This document shows positions 1 to 5,889 of a stretch of DNA of 6,022 nt, in pieces. This DNA is from Eubacterium sp. (lineage in GTDB: Bacteria; Bacillota_A; Clostridia; Lachnospirales; Lachnospiraceae). Location: NCBI GenBank assembly GCA_023663915.1, contig JAMPGN010000238.1:1-6022 (forward strand), in the 5' to 3' direction. The notes under the pieces were generated by a model, which had not been told where the DNA came from, searched no databases, and was given only the letters and a program-made list of their open reading frames with translations. Positions within the stretch are counted from its first letter, which is position 1. Every line of letters starts with the position of its first letter. A program made the translations under genes and the position numbers.

Positions 1-32
1 ATAATAGAACGGTAAAAGGAGGAACTTCGTAT

Positions 33-153
33 ATGAAGTATGTAATTATTGGAAAGTGCGCTTATAAATGAGTCTAAAGCGTCAAAGGGTCAGAATGAAC
101 CTTTGGATGGACCTATAAAAGAACCTGAGGAGATTCTTTGTACTTATAAGTAA
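33..153 (+). other. Short, possibly frameshifted ORF ahead of a terminator
   Basis: I do not recognise this product. An AAGGAGG Shine-Dalgarno at 16-22 lies 10 nt before an ATG at 33, which opens a 12-codon frame (MKYVIIGKCAYK) closed by TGA at 69-71. That frame is also open upstream to the window edge, so it could instead be the tail of a gene entering from the left. A second + strand frame, open from 46, ends with TAA at 151-153, directly before the terminator hairpin. It reads LESALINESKASKGQ and on to a Lys/Glu/Pro-rich tail ending ILCTYK, and has no ribosome site of its own. One single-base shift between about 46 and 71 would join the well-placed start to the well-placed end and give a peptide of about 39 residues. 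It may be a decayed small gene, a sequencing error or chance. Confidence is low. Confidence 0.25.
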
Positions 154-154
154 T

Positions 155-199
155 GCCGCTTGCAACGACAGTAAAAAGTCAGTGCAAGCGGCGTTTTTT
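155..199 (+). terminator. Rho-independent terminator
   Basis: A perfect 10-bp GC-rich stem, GCCGCTTGCA at 155-164 paired with TGCAAGCGGC at 183-192, encloses an 18-nt loop. The loop can add a short GAC/GTC pairing. The stem is followed by G and then six T at 194-199. The T-run is only on the + strand side, so this ends rightward transcripts entering from before the window or from the short ORF at 33-153. On the - strand the hairpin is followed by ATTACTTATAAG, a poor U-tract, so it would be at best a weak stop for the convergent ABC operon. Confidence 0.88.
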
Positions 200-2015
200 A
201 CGTTGTATAGTATTGGGCCTGTGCAGTCCATAATTCATGATACTTGCCGTTCACATCAGAAAGAAGTTCTTCATGTGAACCGTGTTGGACAATGTGCCCA
301 TTATCGAATACTGCAATTTTATCGCAGAAACGGCAGGAGGCAAGTCTATGACTGATATAAATGGATGTACGGTCACCTGCGATTTCGTTGAACTTCGAAT
401 AAACCTCGTATTCGGCAAGCGGGTCGAGTGCGGCGGTGGGTTCGTCGAGAATAATAAACGGAGCATCTTTGTACAAAGCTCTCGCAATGGCAATTTTCTG
501 AGCTTCACCACCGGATATTTCAACTCCCGAGTCATCGAAATCGCGGTAGAGATATGTGTTGATCCCATCCGGCATTTCATCAAGCCGATCGCCAAATCCG
601 GCTTGTTCGAGACACAGCTTCACGCTCTCATCATCATATTCCGACGATGCAGCGACGTTTTGACCCAGGGTAAAGGCAAACAGGCGGTAGTCTTGAAATA
701 CCACTGAAAAGATCGACATATACTCGTCATAATCGTATTTTCGTATATCTACACCGTTGAGCAGAATCTCGCCTTCCGTCGGATCATATAGGCGGCACAT
801 GAGCTTAATGAATGTGGTCTTTCCAGAACCGTTTTCACCGACAACCGCCAGTTTTTCGCCCACCTTGAATTTCAGATTCACGTTTTTCAGCGCGTAAACA
901 TCGGAATTAGGATATTTGAAACTGACGTTTCTGAATTCCACATAATATTCACGGTCATCACGCTTTTCTATGGTCAGTGAGCCCTGGTACATATTATTCG
1001 GAATATCGAAATAGGAAAAATACCGTTCGAGGAAGGTGTTGTTGAGCAGAGTTTTCTGCACGCTTGTGATCAGCGTTGTCACGGCGCCGAGAAGCATGGT
1101 CACGCATGACACATACTTCGCAATGGAGCCGACGGATACTTCACCTTTCAACGCGCCGTAGATCAGCACGGTGTAAAGAGTCAGCTGCAGCAGGCATTCA
1201 ATAAGTTTCACCGGAATTCTGATAAGTGCCGCGCGGTTTGAAACCCGGATATCCTCATAATACCAGCTTCCATAGAGATCAGCAATGCGCTCCGCAAGTC
1301 CATCGCCCATACCGTAGAGACGAATATCCTTACCTGAGCTGTAGTGCATGACGTAATCGTCGAACTTTTCGATAAGTATGTTGACTCCCACACTAGCATC
1401 GGAGGAATAAAAATCATTGAGCAGCTTTGATACCTTCGTCGTGGTCAGAATATTACTTATAACAGTAAGCGCAAGCACAGCGGCAAGCCCCAGCTTCATC
1501 GAAAACGGAATCGAATCAATGGTGAAGAACGACATTGACAGCGCCAGCGATGCGGCAATTTTCGTGAACGAGAATATGAACTGCGAGAAGTCGGAGCGAA
1601 GATACCACATATTGTATCCGTACTGGGATTCTTTCGCAATGCGTGCTTTCAGCAAAGCCGTATCTCTGTCTTCGATGGATTCATACGCCATTGACATGGC
1701 CTTTTGTGAATAAGCCCATTGTTCCTGGCGGTAAATATCATTTGAGGTTTTGGAATCCACTGCTGACAGATACCGTGAAATAAGATGCAGTAAAAATGTC
1801 AGTCCCACAGTCAGCCCCGCATACAGTGCGAGAGTATCGAAGGATTGGCCTTCTGCCAGCGCATCTATGAGTTTAGCCGAAAAGTACACAGGCACATACG
1901 GCGTCACAGCTGCAAGAATGTCACCGATGGAGTGGCTTACAAAATATCTCGGCGCGTAAGAATAAAACTGCTTAAGTCCGCGGCAATAAATTCTGATATG
2001 TTTTTTCAACTTCAT
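198..2015 (-). CDS. ABC exporter half-transporter (permease-ATPase fusion), second gene of pair
   Basis: This is a full-length type I ABC exporter half (605 aa) in the inner membrane, expected to pair with the product of the gene just upstream. Residues ~1-330 form the membrane domain, with hydrophobic segments at about 26-48, 62-82, 144-192, 268-288 and 294-316. A cytosolic GKDIRLYGM motif lies at ~228-236. The ATPase domain (~358-605) is intact: A-loop Tyr368, Walker A GENGSGKTT 393-401, Q-loop Gln441, signature ISGGE 500-504, Walker B FIILDE 520-525 with catalytic Glu525, D-loop AALD 528-531 and H-loop His556. There is no N-terminal C39 peptidase domain, so it is not a leader-cleaving bacteriocin exporter. 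The ATG at 2013-2015 overlaps the previous stop as ATGA, and AAGGAGGTG at 2023-2031 is its ribosome site, so the two are translationally coupled. The TAA stop (198-200) lies in the T-run of the opposing terminator. The substrate cannot be told from sequence. Confidence 0.93.
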   Translation of the reverse strand: MKLKKHIRIYCRGLKQFYSYAPRYFVSHSIGDILAAVTPYVPVYFSAKLIDALAEGQSFDTLALYAGLTVGLTFLLHLISRYLSAVDSKTSNDIYRQEQWAYSQKAMSMAYESIEDRDTALLKARIAKESQYGYNMWYLRSDFSQFIFSFTKIAASLALSMSFFTIDSIPFSMKLGLAAVLALTVISNILTTTKVSKLLNDFYSSDASVGVNILIEKFDDYVMHYSSGKDIRLYGMGDGLAERIADLYGSWYYEDIRVSNRAALIRIPVKLIECLLQLTLYTVLIYGALKGEVSVGSIAKYVSCVTMLLGAVTTLITSVQKTLLNNTFLERYFSYFDIPNNMYQGSLTIEKRDDREYYVEFRNVSFKYPNSDVYALKNVNLKFKVGEKLAVVGENGSGKTTFIKLMCRLYDPTEGEILLNGVDIRKYDYDEYMSIFSVVFQDYRLFAFTLGQNVAASSEYDDESVKLCLEQAGFGDRLDEMPDGINTYLYRDFDDSGVEISGGEAQKIAIARALYKDAPFIILDEPTAALDPLAEYEVYSKFNEIAGDRTSIYISHRLASCRFCDKIAVFDNGHIVQHGSHEELLSDVNGKYHELWTAQAQYYTT

Positions 2016-3877
2016 TCGTCTGCACCTCCTTCGATTGCTGCATTGCCGATTCCGTCAAAATCGTCACGGTACCAGCAGCTTTGTATCTCAAACAGCTCTG
2101 CGTATTTTCCTCCTGCGTGCACCAGCTCCGAATGTGTGCCTTCCTCGGAGATCACACCGTTTTCAAGGTAGAAAATCCTCGAACAGAACCGGGTTGACGC
2201 GAGTCTGTGTGAAATGAACAACGCTGTCTTACTCTCCGCCATTTTCAGGTATTCTTCGTAGATACGGCTTTCCGCAATCGGGTCAAGAGCTGCTGTCGGT
2301 TCGTCAAGCACCAAAACGGGAGCATCCTTGTACATGGCTCTCGCCAGCATCAGCTTCTGCAGTTCGCCGCCGGACAGCTCGATTCCGTCACGGTTCACCT
2401 GCTTGTCGAGCTTTGTGTAAATTCCTTTCGGAAGACCGTCGATTTTTTCTCTCAGTCCGGCGCGGCGCATACATTCTTCAGCTCTTGCATAGTCAGTTTC
2501 GGATTCGGATTTTGCGGATACAGTTTCGGCAAGGGAGAAAAATGATGTTTTTACATCCTGGAATACGGGTGCAAACAGACGGAAGTAGTCCTTGTGCAGG
2601 AATTTTTTCACTGGGATACCGTTTATCCGAATTTCGCCCGATGTTGGTTCGTATAGTCCGCACAGCAGCTTCACAAGTGTGGTTTTACCGGCGCCGTTCA
2701 GTCCGACAAGAGCTATCTTCTCGCCCGGATGAATCGTGAAAGAGATATCACGAATGGTATTGCTCTCAGCTCCCTCATAACGGAAGGAAACATGATCAAA
2801 GGTGATCTCGGGAGAGGTTTCAAGCATAGCATCGACTGTCTCTTCGCCCGTACCGTCGGATTCCGCAGTGTCAAGATATTCTCTTAAGTCGCTGATATTC
2901 AGACTCACCGACTGCATGCCATTGTAGTTCGATACGATGCTTCCGATGAAGGATGCGAAGGAAGATATCGCCGCAAAGCAGAACACGAATCTGTCAACTG
3001 TGATCTCTCCGCGGAGTGCCATTGCGATGAGCAAAGCGTAAGCGGCACCGTCACGGATCAGGATAATGAACAGATCGGCGAGGCCTGACAGAAATGTACG
3101 CAGGATTGATCTATTCTCCCATTTCAGCTTCTCCGCGGTGAGTTTCTTATATATATCGCGGATCCAGTCAGCCATATCGTAGATTCGGATATCCTTGGCA
3201 TATCCGAAATCCGAAGGTTTTTGCTGGATATACCACAGCTTTCCGTCGTAGTCACTCTGCTCCTCACGGTGGCGGTATTCCCATTTTCTGTAAAGCATCG
3301 AGCAGAACCAGTTCACAAGCGGCGCAGCTGTAAGTATCGGTACAAGCCACGGAGACACGAAGGTAAGGACGGTTCCAAAGAGAAAATAGCTGATGACAGC
3401 CTCAGCGAGACGCAGCGTTTTCTCGGGAAGATTGGTCAGCGGCTGCACACCGTCCCACATTTCCGTTGCACGGCTGGCACGGTTCTGCAGGTCGCGCATT
3501 TTCTTTGATTCGAAAAGCTGATATGGGCATCCGAGAGCTTTTTTCCATACCTTAAGCGTAACCTTATGCCTGTATATACCTATCCGTGAATCAGACAGTC
3601 GTGAAAACGTATCGGTAAGTATACCGCCGAAAAGCATCACAAGCAGCAGTCCCCCGACTACTGTCACAGCATGTTCAAGTGTACTGCCTTTTGTTACTTC
3701 GGATACAACCAATGACGGCAGATAGATTCCGGCGTATGTCATTGCAATGTTCAGCGGCACGCACAACGCCAGCAGAATGAACGATGACGGTGCATAACGA
3801 AGCTGATACGAAAATGACCAGATTATGTTCGATGGCAGTGATCTGTACGGTTTTTTTGTCGCTTTCTTGTTTTTCAT
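2012..3877 (-). CDS. ABC exporter half-transporter (permease-ATPase fusion), first gene of pair
   Basis: This is the first gene of the two-gene exporter operon: 621 aa, membrane domain plus ATPase. A Lys-rich N-terminus is followed by hydrophobic segments at about 32-54, 69-90, 160-196, 266-288 and 297-316. AKDIRIYDM at ~227-235 matches the equivalent motif in the partner. ATPase motifs are A-loop Tyr367, Walker A GLNGAGKTT 392-400, Q-loop Gln440, signature LSGGE 501-505, Walker B VLVLDE 521-526 with Glu526, D-loop AALD 529-532 and H-loop His557. Both halves keep the catalytic Glu and the H-loop His, so neither ATP site is obviously degenerate, unlike many heterodimeric exporters. AGGAGGGA at 3883-3890, 5 nt before the ATG, fixes the start. 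The C-terminal tail (~605-621) is acidic and extends past the usual end of the domain. It contains the Shine-Dalgarno of the next gene. The likely role is export of a peptide, lipid or drug-like compound; the substrate is unknown. Confidence 0.93.
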   Translation of the reverse strand: MKNKKATKKPYRSLPSNIIWSFSYQLRYAPSSFILLALCVPLNIAMTYAGIYLPSLVVSEVTKGSTLEHAVTVVGGLLLVMLFGGILTDTFSRLSDSRIGIYRHKVTLKVWKKALGCPYQLFESKKMRDLQNRASRATEMWDGVQPLTNLPEKTLRLAEAVISYFLFGTVLTFVSPWLVPILTAAPLVNWFCSMLYRKWEYRHREEQSDYDGKLWYIQQKPSDFGYAKDIRIYDMADWIRDIYKKLTAEKLKWENRSILRTFLSGLADLFIILIRDGAAYALLIAMALRGEITVDRFVFCFAAISSFASFIGSIVSNYNGMQSVSLNISDLREYLDTAESDGTGEETVDAMLETSPEITFDHVSFRYEGAESNTIRDISFTIHPGEKIALVGLNGAGKTTLVKLLCGLYEPTSGEIRINGIPVKKFLHKDYFRLFAPVFQDVKTSFFSLAETVSAKSESETDYARAEECMRRAGLREKIDGLPKGIYTKLDKQVNRDGIELSGGELQKLMLARAMYKDAPVLVLDEPTAALDPIAESRIYEEYLKMAESKTALFISHRLASTRFCSRIFYLENGVISEEGTHSELVHAGGKYAELFEIQSCWYRDDFDGIGNAAIEGGADE

Positions 3878-3882
3878 ATCTG

Positions 3883-3890
3883 TCCCTCCT
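3883..3890 (-). promoter_or_regulatory. Ribosome binding site of the ABC operon
   Basis: AGGAGGGA on the - strand, 5 nt before the ATG at 3877. It supports that start over the longer alternative frames in the region. It begins almost exactly where the proposed promoter would start transcription, which implies a leader of only about 13 nt. Confidence 0.8.
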
Positions 3891-3896
3891 GCTGTT

Positions 3897-3925
3897 ATTA
3901 TAGTACATCCTGCCGTTGAAATGAA
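3897..3925 (-). promoter_or_regulatory. Putative sigma-A promoter of the ABC operon
   Basis: On the - strand a perfect TATAAT (-10) lies at 3902-3897. Seventeen bases further upstream is TTCATT (3925-3920), a poor match to TTGACA. The predicted start is near 3890. A strong -10 with a weak -35 fits a promoter that needs an activator or is intrinsically modest. The sequence match is direct; use in the cell is inferred. Confidence 0.55.
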
Positions 3926-3940
3926 GATCCGTGCACTAAC

Positions 3941-3956
3941 TGTACCTGTCGGTACA
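3941..3956. promoter_or_regulatory. Perfect inverted repeat, candidate operator of the ABC operon
   Basis: TGTACC-TGTC-GGTACA is a perfect 6+4+6 palindrome. Its centre is about 58 bp upstream of the predicted transcription start of the ABC operon. This suits a dimeric activator acting upstream of the weak -35 better than a simple blocking repressor. Arms of this shape resemble TetR-family operators, but no regulator gene is in the window. The hairpin has no T-run on either side, so it is not a terminator. GTGCAC (3931-3936) and AATTGCAATT (3959-3968) are further small palindromes beside it. Confidence 0.5.
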
Positions 3957-3966
3957 CGAATTGCAA

Positions 3967-4050
3967 TTATTCTATAGCGGGAACAAGGAATTCAGAGGTA
4001 AATGCACCGTCTTCGCTGTTGTACTTGACCCAGCCGCCGTATTCCTTGGC
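3967..4050 (-). pseudogene. 3' remnant of a probable sensor histidine kinase
   Basis: On the - strand, codons from 4050 down to a TAA at 3967-3969 read AKEYGGWVKYNSEDG followed by AFTSEFLVPAIE. The Gly-Gly, short strand, then hydrophobic strand ending in a Pro resembles the extreme C-terminus of HATPase_c (GHKL) domains of two-component kinases. Just upstream the frame changes to CCA and then a stop (TGA), and nothing kinase-like continues, so only about 27 codons survive. It lies on the same strand as the ABC genes and directly before them, as expected for a kinase that once neighboured the exporter. There is no start codon or ribosome site. The family call rests on pattern recognition of a short peptide and could be wrong. 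Confidence 0.5.
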
Positions 4051-4051
4051 T

Positions 4052-4099
4052 GGATATCAAAATCCGATTGGTACTGCGGAATGGAAAAAGAGGAAATAG
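4052..4099 (+). pseudogene. Possible 3' tail of a lost + strand gene
   Basis: A + strand frame reading GYQNPIGTAEWKKRK ends with TAG at 4097-4099, just after the junction near 4050. It is followed by an AAAGGA-like ribosome site (4100-4105) for the next short ORF. The spacing of stop, Shine-Dalgarno and start is what a true gene boundary looks like, so this may be the last 15 codons of a gene removed by rearrangement. A rival frame from ATG 4081 (MEKEEIEKELEW, stop 4117-4119) overlaps the next ORF. I cannot identify either product. Confidence 0.25.
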
Positions 4100-4112
4100 A
4101 AAAGGAACTGGA

Positions 4113-4166
4113 ATGGTAGAAGATATTGTAGTAAAAAGTGCAACGGCCGTAGTACAATTGGAGTGA
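4113..4166 (+). CDS. 17-codon ORF between gene tail and recombinase stub
   Basis: ATG at 4113 opens MVEDIVVKSATAVVQLE, closed by TGA at 4164-4166, five bases before the recombinase start codon. An AAAGGA motif lies about 7 nt upstream. The product is unrecognised. The tight spacing suggests a translated small ORF coupling an upstream gene to the recombinase, but such a short frame can occur by chance. The same frame is open upstream past 4060, so it might instead be the tail of a longer gene ending here. Confidence 0.25.
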   Translation: MVEDIVVKSATAVVQLE

Positions 4167-4171
4167 GCAGA

Positions 4172-4225
4172 ATGAGTAAAGAAAAAGTCAAGGTCTATAC
4201 CTATACAGGGAGCCGGGAAGAATGA
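4172..4225 (+). pseudogene. 5' stub of a large serine recombinase
   Basis: The ATG at 4172, preceded by GGAG at 4160-4163, starts MSKEKVKVYTYT. This matches the N-terminal strand of Firmicute large serine recombinases, where VYTYT is normally followed by RVST and the catalytic Ser. Here it is followed by GSREE and TGA at 4223-4225, so Arg, Val and the catalytic Ser are missing. The break is at about 4207/4208, immediately after a CTATAC tandem repeat (4195-4206). The stub has no activity. It marks the edge of a former mobile element or rearrangement. It overlaps antisense the end of the membrane-protein gene at 4188. The recombinase call rests on 12 residues plus a correctly placed ribosome site. 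Confidence 0.5.
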
Positions 4226-5780
4226 AACGAAATAACGCCTGGCAGCCGCACAGAGACAAGATTAAAAAAATCGGCGAATACAGATACAGGTATCTTGCTC
4301 TGGCCTCAAACAGCATGACAAAGACAAGGAGACCGCCTAATACAAGCATCATACACGCCTTCTCTCTCCGGAGATTTTTCATATTCAGCACTACGAAGGG
4401 AATCCCTGCCAGCATAAACAGCCACATGATCTGCATCACTGTTCTGTAAAGTGGATAGAACTTTCCGTCGTTGTCTCCTTCATAACTGTTTTCCGGTACC
4501 ATCACATGTCCAAACCATTTTGACCAGGCATTGTCGTGATCGATAAAACCCAGGAAAAAAACTCCTTCTTCTGTCCACGCAAAGGTTCCGTCGTTAAAAT
4601 TGACCAGAGCTTTGTCCCGAAGAAATCTTCCAAGTCTCTTTCCCCTGGCCATATCCTCCAGCCTTTGCCAAAACACTTCCATATTAGCCTTCTTACGGCT
4701 CTCCACATCCTCAAGATTTTTGGAATACAAATAATCCGCAAAATTGTATCCTCCTTTTGAGGTCTCATTGAAACCCATCATCAGGAAATGAGTATAAGGA
4801 ATACGAGCCTCCGGTATCAGCTTGAAATTATAAGTATGCTGAATCCATAGCGGAATAAGCAAACCTGCCCCCCAAAAAATGATGATACTGAGCACGAGAG
4901 AAAGTAATTCCCGCCATTTTTTGCGGAAATTAACCGCATATCCTGTTCCATATAAAATACAGGCCGCAAATAAAGGGAAGATGCAGGTAGGTTTTATATA
5001 ATATCCTATAATAGAAGCAAACGCCACAATTGCCCATTTCAGGTATTTTTTATCCACACAGATGAGTCCCCACATGCCCAGCATGACAAAAAGCATTCCA
5101 TATGTATCCGAATAGGGAATAATGATCCAGGGAGAAAATAAAATAACTGCCGTGCTGATCAGTGTATAGCCTGTCCGCAGAATGCCGGAATCCGTCATCT
5201 TTCTCATGATCAGATTTCCCAAAAAGCAGGAAAAGTTCACGCAAAAGCAGGAGCCGTAAATACAAAGCTTATAGGGATCCCACATGGACAGCAGCCCCCC
5301 CACCTTTTCAATCAGGCAAAATACATAAAAAAGCAATAGATTGTTGGGATAGACCGAATATTCTATATCTGCAGAAATATCCGTCATGCTGCTCCCGTTT
5401 ACAATACTTTCTACCCGAACCTTCATCACTCCTACATCCCAGCCGGTGTAAAAATACACATTATCCACCCATACTATCTGTATTATCCACAACAGCAGAT
5501 ATCCGGCCCCCAACAGCAAAAGCGGATGCGGAATGGATACCTTTGTTTTGCCGGTAAGAAAGTAACAGCAGAGTCCTATCACCAGAATCAGCGCCAGAGA
5601 AATCAGTATCAGATATCTGTTATCCGCCAGTCTGTCGGGATACTCTCCGCAGAGCAGAAGTAAGAGTAAAACACAACCTATGCCGCACGCACCGGTTATG
5701 AGTACTGTCTTTTCCAGCCAATCCGGAATTTTCAGCAGCCACTCCTTTTGGGAATTATCGTGCTCTTTATTCATTGCCAT
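4188..5780 (-). CDS. Polytopic membrane protein, probable GT-C (family 39-like) glycosyltransferase
   Basis: A 530-aa integral membrane protein with about eleven or twelve hydrophobic segments (for example ~24-44, 55-76, 87-106, 148-163, 203-222, 226-242, 295-313, 447-466, 475-492, 497-519). Features in keeping with lipid-linked-sugar-using GT-C enzymes are an acidic residue after the early membrane span in YTGWDVG (~111-117), YPNN at ~144-147, a large extracytoplasmic loop (~315-445), and an ARARYLYLYSP motif near the C-terminus (~493-503). It would move a sugar from a polyprenyl-phosphate carrier to a cell-surface polymer or protein; the acceptor is unknown. I prefer ATG 5780 (GAGG at 5786-5789) over an upstream TTG at 5861, because that TTG is the -35 box of a strong promoter. 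The last seven or so codons (LYRYRP) are antisense to the recombinase stub, so the original C-terminus has been replaced. Confidence 0.7.
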   Translation of the reverse strand: MAMNKEHDNSQKEWLLKIPDWLEKTVLITGACGIGCVLLLLLLCGEYPDRLADNRYLILISLALILVIGLCCYFLTGKTKVSIPHPLLLLGAGYLLLWIIQIVWVDNVYFYTGWDVGVMKVRVESIVNGSSMTDISADIEYSVYPNNLLLFYVFCLIEKVGGLLSMWDPYKLCIYGSCFCVNFSCFLGNLIMRKMTDSGILRTGYTLISTAVILFSPWIIIPYSDTYGMLFVMLGMWGLICVDKKYLKWAIVAFASIIGYYIKPTCIFPLFAACILYGTGYAVNFRKKWRELLSLVLSIIIFWGAGLLIPLWIQHTYNFKLIPEARIPYTHFLMMGFNETSKGGYNFADYLYSKNLEDVESRKKANMEVFWQRLEDMARGKRLGRFLRDKALVNFNDGTFAWTEEGVFFLGFIDHDNAWSKWFGHVMVPENSYEGDNDGKFYPLYRTVMQIMWLFMLAGIPFVVLNMKNLRREKACMMLVLGGLLVFVMLFEARARYLYLYSPIFLILSLCGCQALFRFILPGSLYRYRP

Positions 5781-5785
5781 CCATA

Positions 5786-5789
5786 CCTC
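5786..5789 (-). promoter_or_regulatory. Ribosome site choosing the membrane protein start
   Basis: GAGG on the - strand lies 5 nt before ATG 5780. A second ATG two codons later (5774) is 11 nt from it and less well placed. No comparable motif precedes the TTG at 5861 or the ATG at 5834, both of which lie in the promoter. Confidence 0.5.
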
Positions 5790-5832
5790 GTTTTCCACAT
5801 TGCCATATCTGATGTTTCCGATTTCATCCCAC

Positions 5833-5861
5833 ATTGTATTCTTTCGGAACTCTTCTGTCAA
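5833..5861 (-). promoter_or_regulatory. Strong sigma-A promoter for the membrane glycosyltransferase gene
   Basis: On the - strand a perfect TTGACA (5861-5856), a 17-bp spacer and TACAAT (5838-5833) form a near-consensus promoter. Transcription would start near 5826, leaving a leader of about 45 nt before ATG 5780. It lies just downstream of the bioA stop, giving the membrane protein its own transcription. A loose inverted repeat, TTCCGA (5816-5821) with TCGGAA (5844-5849), brackets the -10 box and might be an operator. Confidence 0.75.
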
Positions 5862-5889
5862 TATTTCTTTTGGCTTTCAGCGGAAACCG

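Noticed and set aside
282..707. 141-codon + strand ORF
   Set aside because: It runs antisense to the ATPase domain of the second ABC gene, shows no family features, and its frame is explained by the codon bias of the gene on the other strand.
198..3877. Bacteriocin or lantibiotic export locus
   Set aside because: Neither ABC protein has a C39 peptidase domain, and no clear precursor peptide or modification enzyme is in the window. The short ORF at 33-153 is too uncertain to carry this claim.
3941..3956. Palindrome read as a transcription terminator
   Set aside because: The stem is only 6 bp and neither strand has a T-run after it.
3972..4157. 61-codon - strand ORF crossing the scrap zone
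   Set aside because: It runs out of frame with the kinase-like tail and across the junction near 4050. It has no ribosome site and its composition is irregular.
5866..5889. Possible terminator after bioA
   Set aside because: A GGTTTC/GAAAGCC hairpin can be drawn with a bulge on the - strand, but it is followed by AAAAG rather than a U-tract.
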